A stretch of 37,232 nucleotides of DNA from JBOHPP01 sp050731755 (GTDB taxonomy: Bacteria > Methylomirabilota > Methylomirabilia > Rokubacteriales > CSP1-6). Both the position numbers and the translations under genes were made by a program. Shown here piece after piece: positions 9,875-18,225 of this stretch. The notes below the pieces were generated by a model. It saw only the letters and a program-made list of their open reading frames with translations, made no database searches and was not told the DNA's origin. Every line of letters begins with the position of its first letter. Position 1 is the stretch's first letter. Location of the stretch: NCBI GenBank assembly GCA_050731755.1, contig JBOHPP010000126.1, positions 1 through 37,232 of the forward strand, in the 5' to 3' direction.

Positions 9875-10759
9875 ATGATCCGCAGCATGACGGGATTCGG
9901 TCGTGCCGAAGCCCCCGGCGAGGCGTTCGCGCTCACGGTCGAAGCGCGCTCGGTCAACCACCGTCACCTCGAGATCGCCATCCGCCTGCCCTCACCGCTG
10001 GCCAGCCTGGAACTCGAGGCACGGCGCTTGATTCAGAGCCGCGTGGAGCGTGGACGGGTGGACGTCGCGGTGCAGGCGACCCCGGTGGGCGGCCAGGGAG
10101 CGCCGGAGGTTCGCGTCGACGCGGCGCTGGCCCGGCGCTACCTCGATGAAGCGCGGACCCTGGCCCGCCGGCTTCGTGTAGGCGGTGAAGGGCTGCTGAC
10201 CTGGCTGCTCGAACGCCCCGGCGTCGTCCGGCTGGAAGAGACAGTCCCGCCCGATCCGTCGGCGCTGTGGCCCCAGCTGGCCCGGGCGATGGCCGGCGCC
10301 CTCGACGCGCTGGTCACCCGGCGCGCGGCCGAGGGCGCCGCGCTTGCCACCGGGCTGCGCGCCCTGGTGGCCGACCTCGGGAGCACGGTGACGGTGATGG
10401 CGGTCCGGGCGCCGGTGGCGGCAGCCCGCCGCGGCCAGCGGCTGCGCGAGCGCCTGACCGCGCTGCTGGGTGATACGACCGTCGACGAGGCCCGCGTGCT
10501 CATGGAAGTCGCCGTGTGGGCGCAGAAGACCGATGTCACCGAGGAGCTCACCCGGCTGCGGATCCATCTGGACGAAGCCGCGCTCATGCTGGACAAAGGC
10601 GGACCGGTGGGGCGGCCGCTCGACTTCCTGATCCAGGAGCTCGGCCGGGAGGTCAACACCGTTGCCGCCAAGGCCGACGACCTCGAGCTGAGTCAGGCCG
10701 CGCTCGCCGCCAAGGGCATCCTCGAGAAGATACGCGAGCAGGTTCAGAACCTTGAGTAG
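9875..10759 (+). CDS. yicC: YicC-family endoribonuclease
   Basis: YicC/YloC proteins are RNA endonucleases linked to mRNA turnover and stationary-phase fitness. The 294-residue length is typical. The N-terminus MIRSMTGFGRAE and the C-terminus DVTEELTRLRIHL, GRPLDFLIQELGREVNTVAAKA are the family's conserved blocks. It is the first gene of the + strand housekeeping run, directly behind a strong promoter, and is followed 36 nt later by gmk, a frequent neighbour. The start ATG 9875 is the first in the conserved N-terminus. Confidence 0.95.
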   Translation: MIRSMTGFGRAEAPGEAFALTVEARSVNHRHLEIAIRLPSPLASLELEARRLIQSRVERGRVDVAVQATPVGGQGAPEVRVDAALARRYLDEARTLARRLRVGGEGLLTWLLERPGVVRLEETVPPDPSALWPQLARAMAGALDALVTRRAAEGAALATGLRALVADLGSTVTVMAVRAPVAAARRGQRLRERLTALLGDTTVDEARVLMEVAVWAQKTDVTEELTRLRIHLDEAALMLDKGGPVGRPLDFLIQELGREVNTVAAKADDLELSQAALAAKGILEKIREQVQNLE

Positions 10760-10768
10760 GCGGCAGCG

Positions 10769-10782
10769 GCCCGCCGGCGGGC
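10769..10782. other. Small hairpin between yicC and gmk
   Basis: GCCCG and CGGGC arms surround a CCGG loop in the 36-nt gap. It has no T-tract. It may only reflect GC richness. Confidence 0.35.
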
Positions 10783-10795
10783 GGGACCACACCGA

Positions 10796-11425
10796 GTGAT
10801 CCGACGCCGCGGCGCGCTTTTCGTCGTCTCCGCGCCCTCCGGCGCCGGCAAGACGACGCTGTGCCGGGAAGCGCGGCTGCTTCTGCCCGATCTGGCCTAC
10901 TCGGTGTCGTACACCACGCGGCCCCCCCGCCCCGGAGAGATCGACGGCAGCGACTTTCACTTTGTCAGCGAGCGGGCGTTCCGCGAGCTCCGCGACCGCG
11001 GGGAGTTCGCCGAGTGGGCCAGCGTGCACGGCAATCTCTACGGCACCCGCGCCAGCGTGCTGGAGGCGACACTGCGGGATGGCCGGGACATCCTCCTCGA
11101 CATCGACACCCAGGGCGCGACCCAGCTGCGCCGGCGGTATCCGGAGGCGGTGCTGGTGTTCATCGTGGCGCCGTCCCTGGCCGAGCTGGAGCAGCGGCTC
11201 CGCGAGCGGCGCTCCGACGCCGCTGGTGAGATCGACCGCCGGCTGGCCCGGGCTCGCGAGGAGATCGCGCTGTGGCGGGAGTACGATTACCTCATCGTGA
11301 ACCGGGACGTGAAGGACGCCGTCGAGCACCTCACAGCGATCATCGTGGCCGAGCGTCTACGCACCCGCCGGCTGGTGCTCGGGCTGCCGGACCTGGCCCT
11401 ACCCCAAACGGAGGTCGATGACTGA
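10796..11425 (+). CDS. gmk: Guanylate kinase
   Basis: It phosphorylates GMP to GDP using ATP. The 209 residues carry the P-loop SAPSGAGKTT (12-21) and the GMP-binding block YSVSYTTRPPRPGEIDGSDF. The lid follows, with the ERRSDA segment. The start is GTG 10796. The stop overlaps the rpoZ ATG by one base (TGATG), giving the common gmk-rpoZ-coaBC order. Confidence 0.97.
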   Translation: MIRRRGALFVVSAPSGAGKTTLCREARLLLPDLAYSVSYTTRPPRPGEIDGSDFHFVSERAFRELRDRGEFAEWASVHGNLYGTRASVLEATLRDGRDILLDIDTQGATQLRRRYPEAVLVFIVAPSLAELEQRLRERRSDAAGEIDRRLARAREEIALWREYDYLIVNRDVKDAVEHLTAIIVAERLRTRRLVLGLPDLALPQTEVDD

Positions 11426-11637
11426 TGGCATTCCCCTCGCTCGAGAACGCGCTCAACAAGGTCTCCAACCGCTACCTGCTGGTGGTGCTCTCCGCCAAGC
11501 GGGCGCGCCAGATCAATCGTGGCGCGCCGCCCCGCGTGGACACCCGGTACAAGAAACCGACCAGCACCGCGCTCGAGGAGATCTCCCAGGCGAAGGTCGA
11601 GTATCGGGTGAAGGACGAGGGCGAGACGAAGAGCTGA
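11425..11637 (+). CDS. rpoZ: DNA-directed RNA polymerase omega subunit
   Basis: This 70-residue protein assists folding and assembly of the beta' subunit of RNA polymerase. The core LENALNKVSNRYLLVVLSAKRARQI and the KPTSTALEEI segment match the omega family. It overlaps gmk by one base upstream and coaBC by one base downstream, so all three are likely made from one mRNA. Lack of an E. coli-style long acidic tail is normal outside enterobacteria. Confidence 0.95.
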   Translation: MAFPSLENALNKVSNRYLLVVLSAKRARQINRGAPPRVDTRYKKPTSTALEEISQAKVEYRVKDEGETKS

Positions 11638-12863
11638 TGGCCTTCGACGGCAAGGAGCTGATTCTCGGGGTCACCGGCTCCATCGCCGCCTACAAGGCGG
11701 TCTACCTGCTGCGCGAGCTGACCCGGCTCGGCGCGCGGGTCACCGTGTGCCTCACCGAACACGCCCGTCACTTCGTGGGGGCCCTCACCTTCCGCACGCT
11801 GTCGGGTCGGCCGGTGCTCAGCGACCTCTTCGACCCGCAGAGCGGGGAGGCCGTCGAGCACGTGGCCCTGGCCGAGCGAGCCCACGCCGTCGTCGTGGCG
11901 CCCGCGACCGCAAACGTGATCGCCAAGGCCGCCCACGGCATCGCCGACGACTTTCTGACGACGCTGCTGCTGGCCACCCGCTCCCCAGTCCTCATCGCTC
12001 CCGCCATGGACGGCGGGATGTGGCAGCACCCGGCGGTCGTCGCCAACGTCGCCCGACTGCGCGAGCGCGGGGTAACGGTGCTGGAGCCCGACGCCGGCGC
12101 CCTCGCCTCCGGCCTGAGCGGCAAGGGGCGGCTGCCCGAGGTCGATCACATCGTCGAAGCGCTCGTCACGCTGCTCCACCCCACCCGGGATCTCAACGGC
12201 GAGCGGGTCCTCGTCACCGCCGGGCCCACCCGGGAGCCGATCGATCCCGTGCGTTATCTGTCGAACCGCTCGTCGGGCAAGATGGGCTATGCCCTGGCCG
12301 TGGCGGCGCTCAGGCGGGGCGCACAGGTCACACTCGTGTCCGGCCCTACCGCGTTGATGCCGCCGGCCGGCGTCGTGTTCGTTCCCGTGCAGACCGCCGA
12401 GGAGATGCGGGAGGCCGTGCTCCAGCACTTGCCGGGCACGACCATCGTCGTCAAGGCGGCGGCGGTTGCCGATTACCGGGCCAAGCGCCCGGTAGCGGAA
12501 AAGATCAAGGGGAAGCAGGACCTGACGGTGGAGCTCACCCCGAACCCGGACATCCTGGCCGAGGTGGCGGCGCGGCGCACCGGCGCCTTCATCGTCGGCT
12601 TCGCCGCCGAGACCCAGGACGTACGGGCCAATGCTCAGGCCAAGCTGACGGGCAAAGGAATCGACCTCCTCGTGGCCAACGACGTGAGCCAGCCGGACAT
12701 CGGCTTCGACGCCGATGACAACCAGGTGCTCCTCATCGACCGCTGGGGTGGCGAGCGCACGCTGCCGCGGATGCCGAAGCCAGCCGTCGCCGACGCCATC
12801 CTGAGCCACATCGGTACCCTGCGGGTCTCGGCGGCCCGGTCCCCCGACCGCGTGCGACGGTAG
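11637..12863 (+). CDS. coaBC: Bifunctional phosphopantothenoylcysteine decarboxylase / phosphopantothenate-cysteine ligase
   Basis: It carries out two consecutive steps of coenzyme A synthesis: ligation of cysteine to 4'-phosphopantothenate (CoaB, C-terminal half) and FMN-dependent decarboxylation (CoaC, N-terminal half). The start ATG 11637 overlaps the rpoZ stop; the product is 408 residues. The active His75 (VEHVAL) is present. The PAMNxxMW motif reads PAMDGGMW, so Asn125 is Asp, and the flap Cys158 is Ser (ASGLSGKGR). The CoaB half has VTAGPTREPIDPVRYLSNRSSGKMG and KIKG. The two CoaC changes fall at exactly the E. coli numbering. Such variants may be normal in some phyla, so I keep the assignment. 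Confidence 0.94.
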   Translation: MAFDGKELILGVTGSIAAYKAVYLLRELTRLGARVTVCLTEHARHFVGALTFRTLSGRPVLSDLFDPQSGEAVEHVALAERAHAVVVAPATANVIAKAAHGIADDFLTTLLLATRSPVLIAPAMDGGMWQHPAVVANVARLRERGVTVLEPDAGALASGLSGKGRLPEVDHIVEALVTLLHPTRDLNGERVLVTAGPTREPIDPVRYLSNRSSGKMGYALAVAALRRGAQVTLVSGPTALMPPAGVVFVPVQTAEEMREAVLQHLPGTTIVVKAAAVADYRAKRPVAEKIKGKQDLTVELTPNPDILAEVAARRTGAFIVGFAAETQDVRANAQAKLTGKGIDLLVANDVSQPDIGFDADDNQVLLIDRWGGERTLPRMPKPAVADAILSHIGTLRVSAARSPDRVRR

Positions 12864-12870
12864 GCCCACG

Positions 12871-13560
12871 ATGGCCGATGATCCCCGGACGGCGCTGGCC
12901 GACGCCCTCGGCGCGCTGGGCGCGACGCTGCGCCATCACCGCGATCTTGGCGTCACGCATCTCCCGCTGGCCGGCGACTACCTCCTCGGTCCGGAGGAGG
13001 CGCTCGCCACCCAGGAGCGGGCGCTGCAGGGCTGCCGGCGGTGTGCCCTCTGCGAGGGACGTACGACCATCGTGTTCGGATCCGGCAACCCTCGCGCCGA
13101 GCTGGTGGTGATCGGCGAAGGACCCGGCGCCGAGGAAGACGCACAGGGCAAGCCGTTCGTCGGCCGCGCCGGCCAGCTCCTCACCCGGATGCTCGAGTCG
13201 GTTCAGCTCTCGCGCGACGAAGTCTTCATTACGAATGCCGTGAAGTGCCGCCCGCCCGGCAACCGCAACCCCGAGCCCGATGAGCTGGCCGCCTGCGCGC
13301 CGTTCCTGGCCGCCCAGCTCGGGGTGTTGCAGCCCAAGGTCGTCCTCGCGCTCGGCAGCGTCGCCGCTCAGACGCTGCTGCAGACGCGCGAGGCCATCGG
13401 CAAGCTGCGGGGCCGGCTGCATCCGTTCGGCTCCGCGGTGCTGATTCCCACGTTCCATCCCGCGTTCCTGCTGCGTAACCCGGGTCAGGAGTACAAGCGA
13501 ATGGCCTGGGAGGATCTCAAGCTCGCCAAACGGGAGTACGACCGCCGCCGGACCCGGTAG
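12871..13560 (+). CDS. Type-4 (Fe-S) uracil-DNA glycosylase
   Basis: It removes uracil from DNA for base-excision repair. The 229-residue protein has motif A GEGPGAEED (83-91) and the C-terminal HPAFLLR (196-202). Four cysteines for a 4Fe-4S cluster are present: Cys55 and Cys58 (CRRC), then Cys126 and Cys142 spaced as in family 4. An additional Cys61 is present. The first 45 residues are a family-typical variable extension. The gene begins 7 nt after coaBC and is followed 3 nt later by the priA-like gene. Confidence 0.93.
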   Translation: MADDPRTALADALGALGATLRHHRDLGVTHLPLAGDYLLGPEEALATQERALQGCRRCALCEGRTTIVFGSGNPRAELVVIGEGPGAEEDAQGKPFVGRAGQLLTRMLESVQLSRDEVFITNAVKCRPPGNRNPEPDELAACAPFLAAQLGVLQPKVVLALGSVAAQTLLQTREAIGKLRGRLHPFGSAVLIPTFHPAFLLRNPGQEYKRMAWEDLKLAKREYDRRRTR

Positions 13561-13563
13561 CGA

Positions 13564-15411
13564 ATGATCGCGGATGTCGCCTTCGACGCGCCCCTGGCCA
13601 GCCCCTTCAGCTACCGAGTCCCCGACGGCTGGATACTGAGCCCCGGCCAGCGCGTGCTCGCGCCGCTCAAAGGGCCGCCGCGCGTCGGCCTGGTCGTGGC
13701 GGTCCGCGACGGGGCCGGTGAGGGATTAAAGCCCCTCGCCCGCATCGTCGATCCCGAGCCCCTGTTGACCCCCGAGCAGCTCGACCTGGCCCGCTGGGTC
13801 GCCGCCGAGACTCTCGCCAGCTTCGGGTCCACGTGCCTGGCCCTGCTGCCGCCTCCGACCGAGCGGGGCGTGGGCGGAGCGAGGAGGGGATCTGACACAG
13901 GCACGCCGGCGAAAAAACCCACCCGCAGTCGCGAGCTCGAAGACGCGTCCGGATTGCCCGAGCTGCTGACCGGCGCCGGGCGCGAGGCCCGGCTGATCGC
14001 TCTGCTCACCGGCGACCAGGCGCCTGCCCTGGTGCTCACCCCCGATGTCGAGTCGGCGGCACGCTGGGCGCAGCGGCTGGGCAAGGCGGCGCCGGTCGTT
14101 CGTCTCGACTCGGGCGTGCCCGACGCCGAGCGGACCGCGGCGTGGCAGGCGCTGGCGCGAGGAGCAGCCCCCTACGCGGTGGGCACACGCTCGGCGCTGC
14201 TGGCGCCGCTGCCCCCGGGCGGCAGGCTCGCGCTGATCGACGAGCAGGAAGCGGCTCACAAGCCGCCGGGCCACCCCCGCTTGCACGCGAGGGAGGTGGC
14301 CCTCGAGCGCGCCGCGCGCCAGAGCCTGCGCACGCTGCTGACCGCCGGGACTCCCAGCGTCGAGATGTGGTGGCGGGCTGAACACGGCAGCGCACGTCTC
14401 ACGGCGGCGCCCAAGGCTGCCTGGCCCACGGTGGCCGTCGCCGATACGCGGGGCATCGCGCGCCGCGAGGCACTCACGCCCACGCTGGCGCGGGCGATCC
14501 GGGAGACGCTGGCCGCGGGACGGCGTGTGTTCCTCGGCGTCAGCCGTCTCACCTCCGCCCTGGGCTGCGACGAGTGCGGCGCGATCCTCAAGTGCGCCGA
14601 CTGCGCCATCGCCATGGCCTATTCTCCGGCGGCGCGCGGGCTCGAATGCCGCCTGTGCGGGACGACCGCCGGCCTGCCCGAGACGTGTCCGGCCTGCCGC
14701 GGCCGGCGCCTCATGCCGTTCGGCTGGGGCGCCGAGCGGGTGGAGCACGCCGTCCGCCGGCGCTTCGCCCGGGCCCGCATCGCCCGGTACGATCCGGACA
14801 TCGCCCGCGGCCGTCGCGGTGAAGCCCAGCGGGACGCCGCCCTGGCCGCCGAGGTTGTGATCGGGACGCGAGGCGTGCTCAAGCTCTTCGGTCCGGCGTC
14901 GCTCGGGCTGGCCGGCTTCGTGTCGCCCGACCAGATGCTCGGCATCCCCGACTTCCGCGCGGCCGAACGGACCTTCGCCCTGCTGTGGGCCGCCGCCGAG
15001 CGCGTGCGCGGCGACGGCGCCGTGATCGTGCAGTCCCAGAATCCGACCCATCACGCGCTGGAGGCCCTCGGCAAGCAGGATCTGTCGGCGTTCTACACGC
15101 CCGAGATGAGGTTCCGCGCCGACGCCGGCTATCCCCCGTTCCGGCGGCTGGCGTTGATCACCGTGGCCACCGGCCCGGCGACGGGGCCGACCGCCGACGC
15201 GGTGGCCAGCGCGCTGGCCGGCGCGCCCGGGCTCACGGTCTACCCCCCGACCCCGGATCGGCGCAACCGCGTATACCGGATTGTGGTCAAAGGCGGACCC
15301 GACCTGCCGCGCGTCCTGGGTGAGAGCCTGCGCGGCCTGCTCAGTGATGGGGCCTCGCGCAGTCGCGGTATCATAGAGGTGGAGGTTGACCCGGTCGAAT
15401 GGCCGTCTTGA
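13564..15411 (+). CDS. priA: PriA-like primosomal protein N' lacking helicase motifs
   Basis: PriA normally recognises stalled forks and restarts replication with a 3'-5' ATP-dependent helicase core. The 615 residues keep the N-terminal DNA-binding domain (VAFDAPLASPFSYRVPDG), all eight zinc cysteines (335, 338, 344, 347, 362, 365, 375, 378), the PDFRAAERTF block and the C-terminal domain (GYPPFRRLA). The ATPase core is degraded. The Walker A position (about 137-148) reads GAGREARLIALL with no GKT; the DEEH box is DEQE (226-229); the last motif QVAGRAGR reads AAAERVRG. The reading frame is clean, so it looks like a stable ATPase-dead form, as in mycobacterial PriA, rather than a pseudogene. 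It is shorter than E. coli PriA (about 730). It overlaps def by 13 nt. Confidence 0.88.
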   Translation: MIADVAFDAPLASPFSYRVPDGWILSPGQRVLAPLKGPPRVGLVVAVRDGAGEGLKPLARIVDPEPLLTPEQLDLARWVAAETLASFGSTCLALLPPPTERGVGGARRGSDTGTPAKKPTRSRELEDASGLPELLTGAGREARLIALLTGDQAPALVLTPDVESAARWAQRLGKAAPVVRLDSGVPDAERTAAWQALARGAAPYAVGTRSALLAPLPPGGRLALIDEQEAAHKPPGHPRLHAREVALERAARQSLRTLLTAGTPSVEMWWRAEHGSARLTAAPKAAWPTVAVADTRGIARREALTPTLARAIRETLAAGRRVFLGVSRLTSALGCDECGAILKCADCAIAMAYSPAARGLECRLCGTTAGLPETCPACRGRRLMPFGWGAERVEHAVRRRFARARIARYDPDIARGRRGEAQRDAALAAEVVIGTRGVLKLFGPASLGLAGFVSPDQMLGIPDFRAAERTFALLWAAAERVRGDGAVIVQSQNPTHHALEALGKQDLSAFYTPEMRFRADAGYPPFRRLALITVATGPATGPTADAVASALAGAPGLTVYPPTPDRRNRVYRIVVKGGPDLPRVLGESLRGLLSDGASRSRGIIEVEVDPVEWPS

Positions 15412-15923
15412 GAGTCCGCAAGTACGGGGAGTCGGCCCTGCGCCGCCGCGCCGACGCCGTCGGCGCGATCACGCCCGAGATCCGGGCGATCGTCGCGGAC
15501 ATGATCGACACCATGTACGACGAGGTCGGGATCGGGTTGGCCGCGCCTCAAGTGGGCGTTCCCCTCCGGCTCGTGGTGATGGGCGACGACCAGACGCGCC
15601 AGGCGCGCGCGCTGGTGAATCCGGTCATCACGGAGCGGGGCGGGCAGGTGACGGCGGAGGAAGGGTGCCTCTCGCTTCCGGGCATCTTCGCGCCGGTCAC
15701 GCGCGCCGCCTGGGTGACGGTCGAAGCCAGCGACCTCGAGGGCCAGCCGCTGCGGATCGCCGGACAGGGTCTGCTCGCCCGGGTATTCCAGCACGAGATC
15801 GACCACCTCGACGGGGTCCTCTTCATCGACCACCTGGACGCGCTGACGCGGGACCGCATCAAGCGGAAGATCAAGAAAGAGGGCCTGTCCGAGGACGCCC
15901 GCCCCCACGCCTTCGCGCTCTGA
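15399..15923 (+). CDS. def: Peptide deformylase
   Basis: It removes the formyl group from the N-terminal Met of new proteins. All three metal-site motifs are intact: GIGLAAPQVG (44-53), EEGCLSLPG with Cys90, and QHEIDHLDG with His132, Glu133 and His136. The length of 174 is standard. A GGAGG lies about 13 nt upstream inside priA. It is paired with fmt, which adds the formyl group to the initiator tRNA. Confidence 0.97.
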   Translation: MAVLRVRKYGESALRRRADAVGAITPEIRAIVADMIDTMYDEVGIGLAAPQVGVPLRLVVMGDDQTRQARALVNPVITERGGQVTAEEGCLSLPGIFAPVTRAAWVTVEASDLEGQPLRIAGQGLLARVFQHEIDHLDGVLFIDHLDALTRDRIKRKIKKEGLSEDARPHAFAL

Positions 15924-15945
15924 GCCTCGTCGGCCGCCGGCGCCG

Positions 15946-16887
15946 ATGAGAGTCCTCTTCTACGGCACGCCCGAGTTCGCGCTTCCCACCCTCGATGCGC
16001 TCCTGCTGCACCATCAGGTCGTCGCCGTCGTCACGCAGCCAGACCGGCCCGCTCATCGCGGCCGGCGCCTGACCCCGCCGCCCGTCAAGGTCCGGGCCGA
16101 GCCGGCCGGGGTGCCGGTCCTGCAGCCTCCCCGTCTGCGTGATCCGGGCTGGCCCGAGCGCCTGAGGGACTTTGCGCCAGAGGTCGCGGTCGTCGTCGCG
16201 TACGGTCAGATCCTTCCCAAAGCTGTGCTGGACGTGCCGCCGCGCGGGTCGATCAACGTCCACGCCTCGCTGCTTCCCCGTTACCGCGGGGCCGCGCCGA
16301 TCGCCTGGGGCATCATGCGGGGCGAGACGGCAACCGGCGTCACCACCTTCCAGATGGACGAGGGCATGGACACCGGGCCCATCCTGCTCCAATCCCGGCC
16401 CGTGCCCATCGGGCCCGAGGAGACCGCGGGGGAGCTGGCGGCGCGGCTCGCCGTCCGCGGGGCTGAGCTGCTGATCGACACCCTGGCGCGTCTGGACGCG
16501 TTGACGCCGAGGCCGCAGCGCAACGAAGACGCGTCGGTGGCGCCTCGACTCACGAAGAGCGATGGCTACCTGGACTGGGATCGCCCGGCGCACGAGCTTG
16601 TCAACGTCGTCCGCGGATGCAATCCGTGGCCGGGGGCACTGACGACGAGCCGGGCGGAGCGGCTGGTGATCTGGCGCGCCCGAGCGGTAGGCTCCGGACC
16701 CCTGAATCCGCCAGGTCTCCTCTGTCACCACGAAGGTCAATTCGTGATTTCCACCTCCGACGGCGCGCTGCTCCCGGTCGAGGTGCAACCGGAGAACAAG
16801 CGTCTCATGTCCTGGGCCGCGTACCTCCGCGGGACACGCCTGGCCGCAGGCACCAGCTTTCTCCGGCCCCCGTTTCCAGGGCCGTGA
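15946..16887 (+). CDS. fmt: Methionyl-tRNA formyltransferase
   Basis: It formylates Met-tRNA(fMet) using 10-formyl-tetrahydrofolate. The 313-residue protein opens with MRVLFYGTPEFALPTLDAL and contains the catalytic and folate blocks INVHASLLPRYRGAAPI and DEGMDTGPIL. The C-terminal tRNA-binding domain follows, with its NPWPGA segment. It begins 22 nt after def, and its stop overlaps the rsmB start (GTGA). Confidence 0.97.
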   Translation: MRVLFYGTPEFALPTLDALLLHHQVVAVVTQPDRPAHRGRRLTPPPVKVRAEPAGVPVLQPPRLRDPGWPERLRDFAPEVAVVVAYGQILPKAVLDVPPRGSINVHASLLPRYRGAAPIAWGIMRGETATGVTTFQMDEGMDTGPILLQSRPVPIGPEETAGELAARLAVRGAELLIDTLARLDALTPRPQRNEDASVAPRLTKSDGYLDWDRPAHELVNVVRGCNPWPGALTTSRAERLVIWRARAVGSGPLNPPGLLCHHEGQFVISTSDGALLPVEVQPENKRLMSWAAYLRGTRLAAGTSFLRPPFPGP

Positions 16888-18221
16888 TCGCCCCGTCGCC
16901 GGCTCGCGCGGTGGCCGCGCGAGTGCTCGAGCGGGTGGTGACCGAGGGGGCGTTCGCCGACCTGGCACTGGACGCGGAGCTGGAGCGCCGCCGGCTCGCG
17001 GCCCGCGACAGTGCGCTGGCCACGGAGCTGGTCTATGGCACGCTGCGCTGGCAGCGGTACCTCGACTGGATCCTCGCCCCGCATTCGAAGCGGCCCCTGA
17101 GCACGCTCGATCCGCGGCCTCTCGTGCTCCTGCGCATGGCGGCGTACCAGATCGCGATCCTCGACCGCGTGCCGTCCTTCGCCGCCGTCAACGACGCCGT
17201 GACGTTGGCCGGCCGCGGGAAACCCGGAGTCGCCGGCTTCGTCAACGCAGCCCTCAGATCGTTCGCCCGCCGCGGCGTGCGCGAACGCGAGCCCCGGCCG
17301 CCCGCCGATCCGGTGGAGGCGCTCGCCATCCGCTGCTCGTTCCCCACCTGGCTGGCGGCACGGTGGGTGGAGCGTTATGGCGCCGTCGAAGCCGAGGCGC
17401 TCATGCGGGCACTCAACGAACGCCCGGCCCTCACGCTGCGGACGAACACGCTTCGGCTCTCGCGCGAGGCGCTCGGCGAGCGTCTGGCCCGGGAGGAAGG
17501 CCTGAGTCCGCGTCCCACCGCCTACGCGCCCGAGGGGCTCACCGTGAAGCCCGCAGGCCGGCCGGCGGCGTGGCGGGCGTTCGCTGACGGAGCCTGCGCG
17601 GTACAGGACGAGGCGTCGATGCTCGTCGCCCACCTGCTGGAGCCGCAACCCGGCGAGACGGTGGGGGACGTCTGCGCGGCCCCAGGAACGAAGACGACCC
17701 ACCTGGCTCAGCTCATGGCCAACCGGGGGCGCCTGCTCGCGTTCGATCCACAGCCGGCCCGCCTCGGTCTGGTCAGAGAGGCAGCCAGCCGGCTGGGCGT
17801 GGCCGTGGTGGAGACCCTCGAGGGCACGGTGGAAGTCCTGGCCCCGACCTTTCGGGACACGTGCGACGCCGTCCTGGTCGACGCCCCGTGCTCGAACCTC
17901 GGCGTTCTCCGGCGCAATCCCGAGGTGAAGTGGCGGCGGGCGCCACACGACCTTGCCGCGGCCGCGATCCGTCAGCAGGCGATCCTGGCCGCCGCCGCCA
18001 CCATGGTGCGGCCGGGCGGCCGCCTCGTGTACGCCACCTGCTCGCTCGAGCCGGAGGAAAACGAGGCCGTCACGCGGGCACTGATCGAGGCCCGCGCCGA
18101 CTTTCGTCCCTCTCCGCCGGCGACCTTTCCCCTGCCTCTCGAGCAGGGCGTGCTCCGGTGCCTGCCCCACCGCCACGGCACCGATGGGTTCACCGCGGTG
18201 AGGTTCCGCCGTATAGTGTGA
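16884..18221 (+). CDS. rsmB: 16S rRNA m5C967 methyltransferase
   Basis: RsmB (Sun/Fmu) methylates C967 of 16S rRNA with S-adenosylmethionine. I choose GTG 16884 because it overlaps the fmt stop as GTGA and precedes the NusB-like N-terminal domain (SPARAVAARVLERVV). The product is 445 residues. The SAM-binding loop DVCAAPGTKTTHL and both catalytic cysteines, Cys336 (APCSNLG) and Cys386 (ATCSLEP), are present. PCSGLG is usual, so the Asn in PCSNLG is a small deviation. The last codons contain a probable promoter for rpe. Confidence 0.95.
   Translation: MIAPSPARAVAARVLERVVTEGAFADLALDAELERRRLAARDSALATELVYGTLRWQRYLDWILAPHSKRPLSTLDPRPLVLLRMAAYQIAILDRVPSFAAVNDAVTLAGRGKPGVAGFVNAALRSFARRGVREREPRPPADPVEALAIRCSFPTWLAARWVERYGAVEAEALMRALNERPALTLRTNTLRLSREALGERLAREEGLSPRPTAYAPEGLTVKPAGRPAAWRAFADGACAVQDEASMLVAHLLEPQPGETVGDVCAAPGTKTTHLAQLMANRGRLLAFDPQPARLGLVREAASRLGVAVVETLEGTVEVLAPTFRDTCDAVLVDAPCSNLGVLRRNPEVKWRRAPHDLAAAAIRQQAILAAAATMVRPGGRLVYATCSLEPEENEAVTRALIEARADFRPSPPATFPLPLEQGVLRCLPHRHGTDGFTAVRFRRIV
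18189..18217 (+). promoter_or_regulatory. Candidate promoter for rpe in the end of rsmB
   Basis: TTCACC (18189-18194) and TATAGT (18212-18217) are spaced by 17 nt. The -10 ends 8 nt before the rpe ATG and no Shine-Dalgarno is present, so the resulting mRNA would be leaderless. Confidence 0.5.
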
Positions 18222-18225
18222 AATC

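Noticed and set aside
13867..13950. Frameshift or insertion making priA a pseudogene
   Set aside because: The linker is unusual, but the frame is continuous for 615 codons and homology resumes in the same frame with all zinc cysteines intact.
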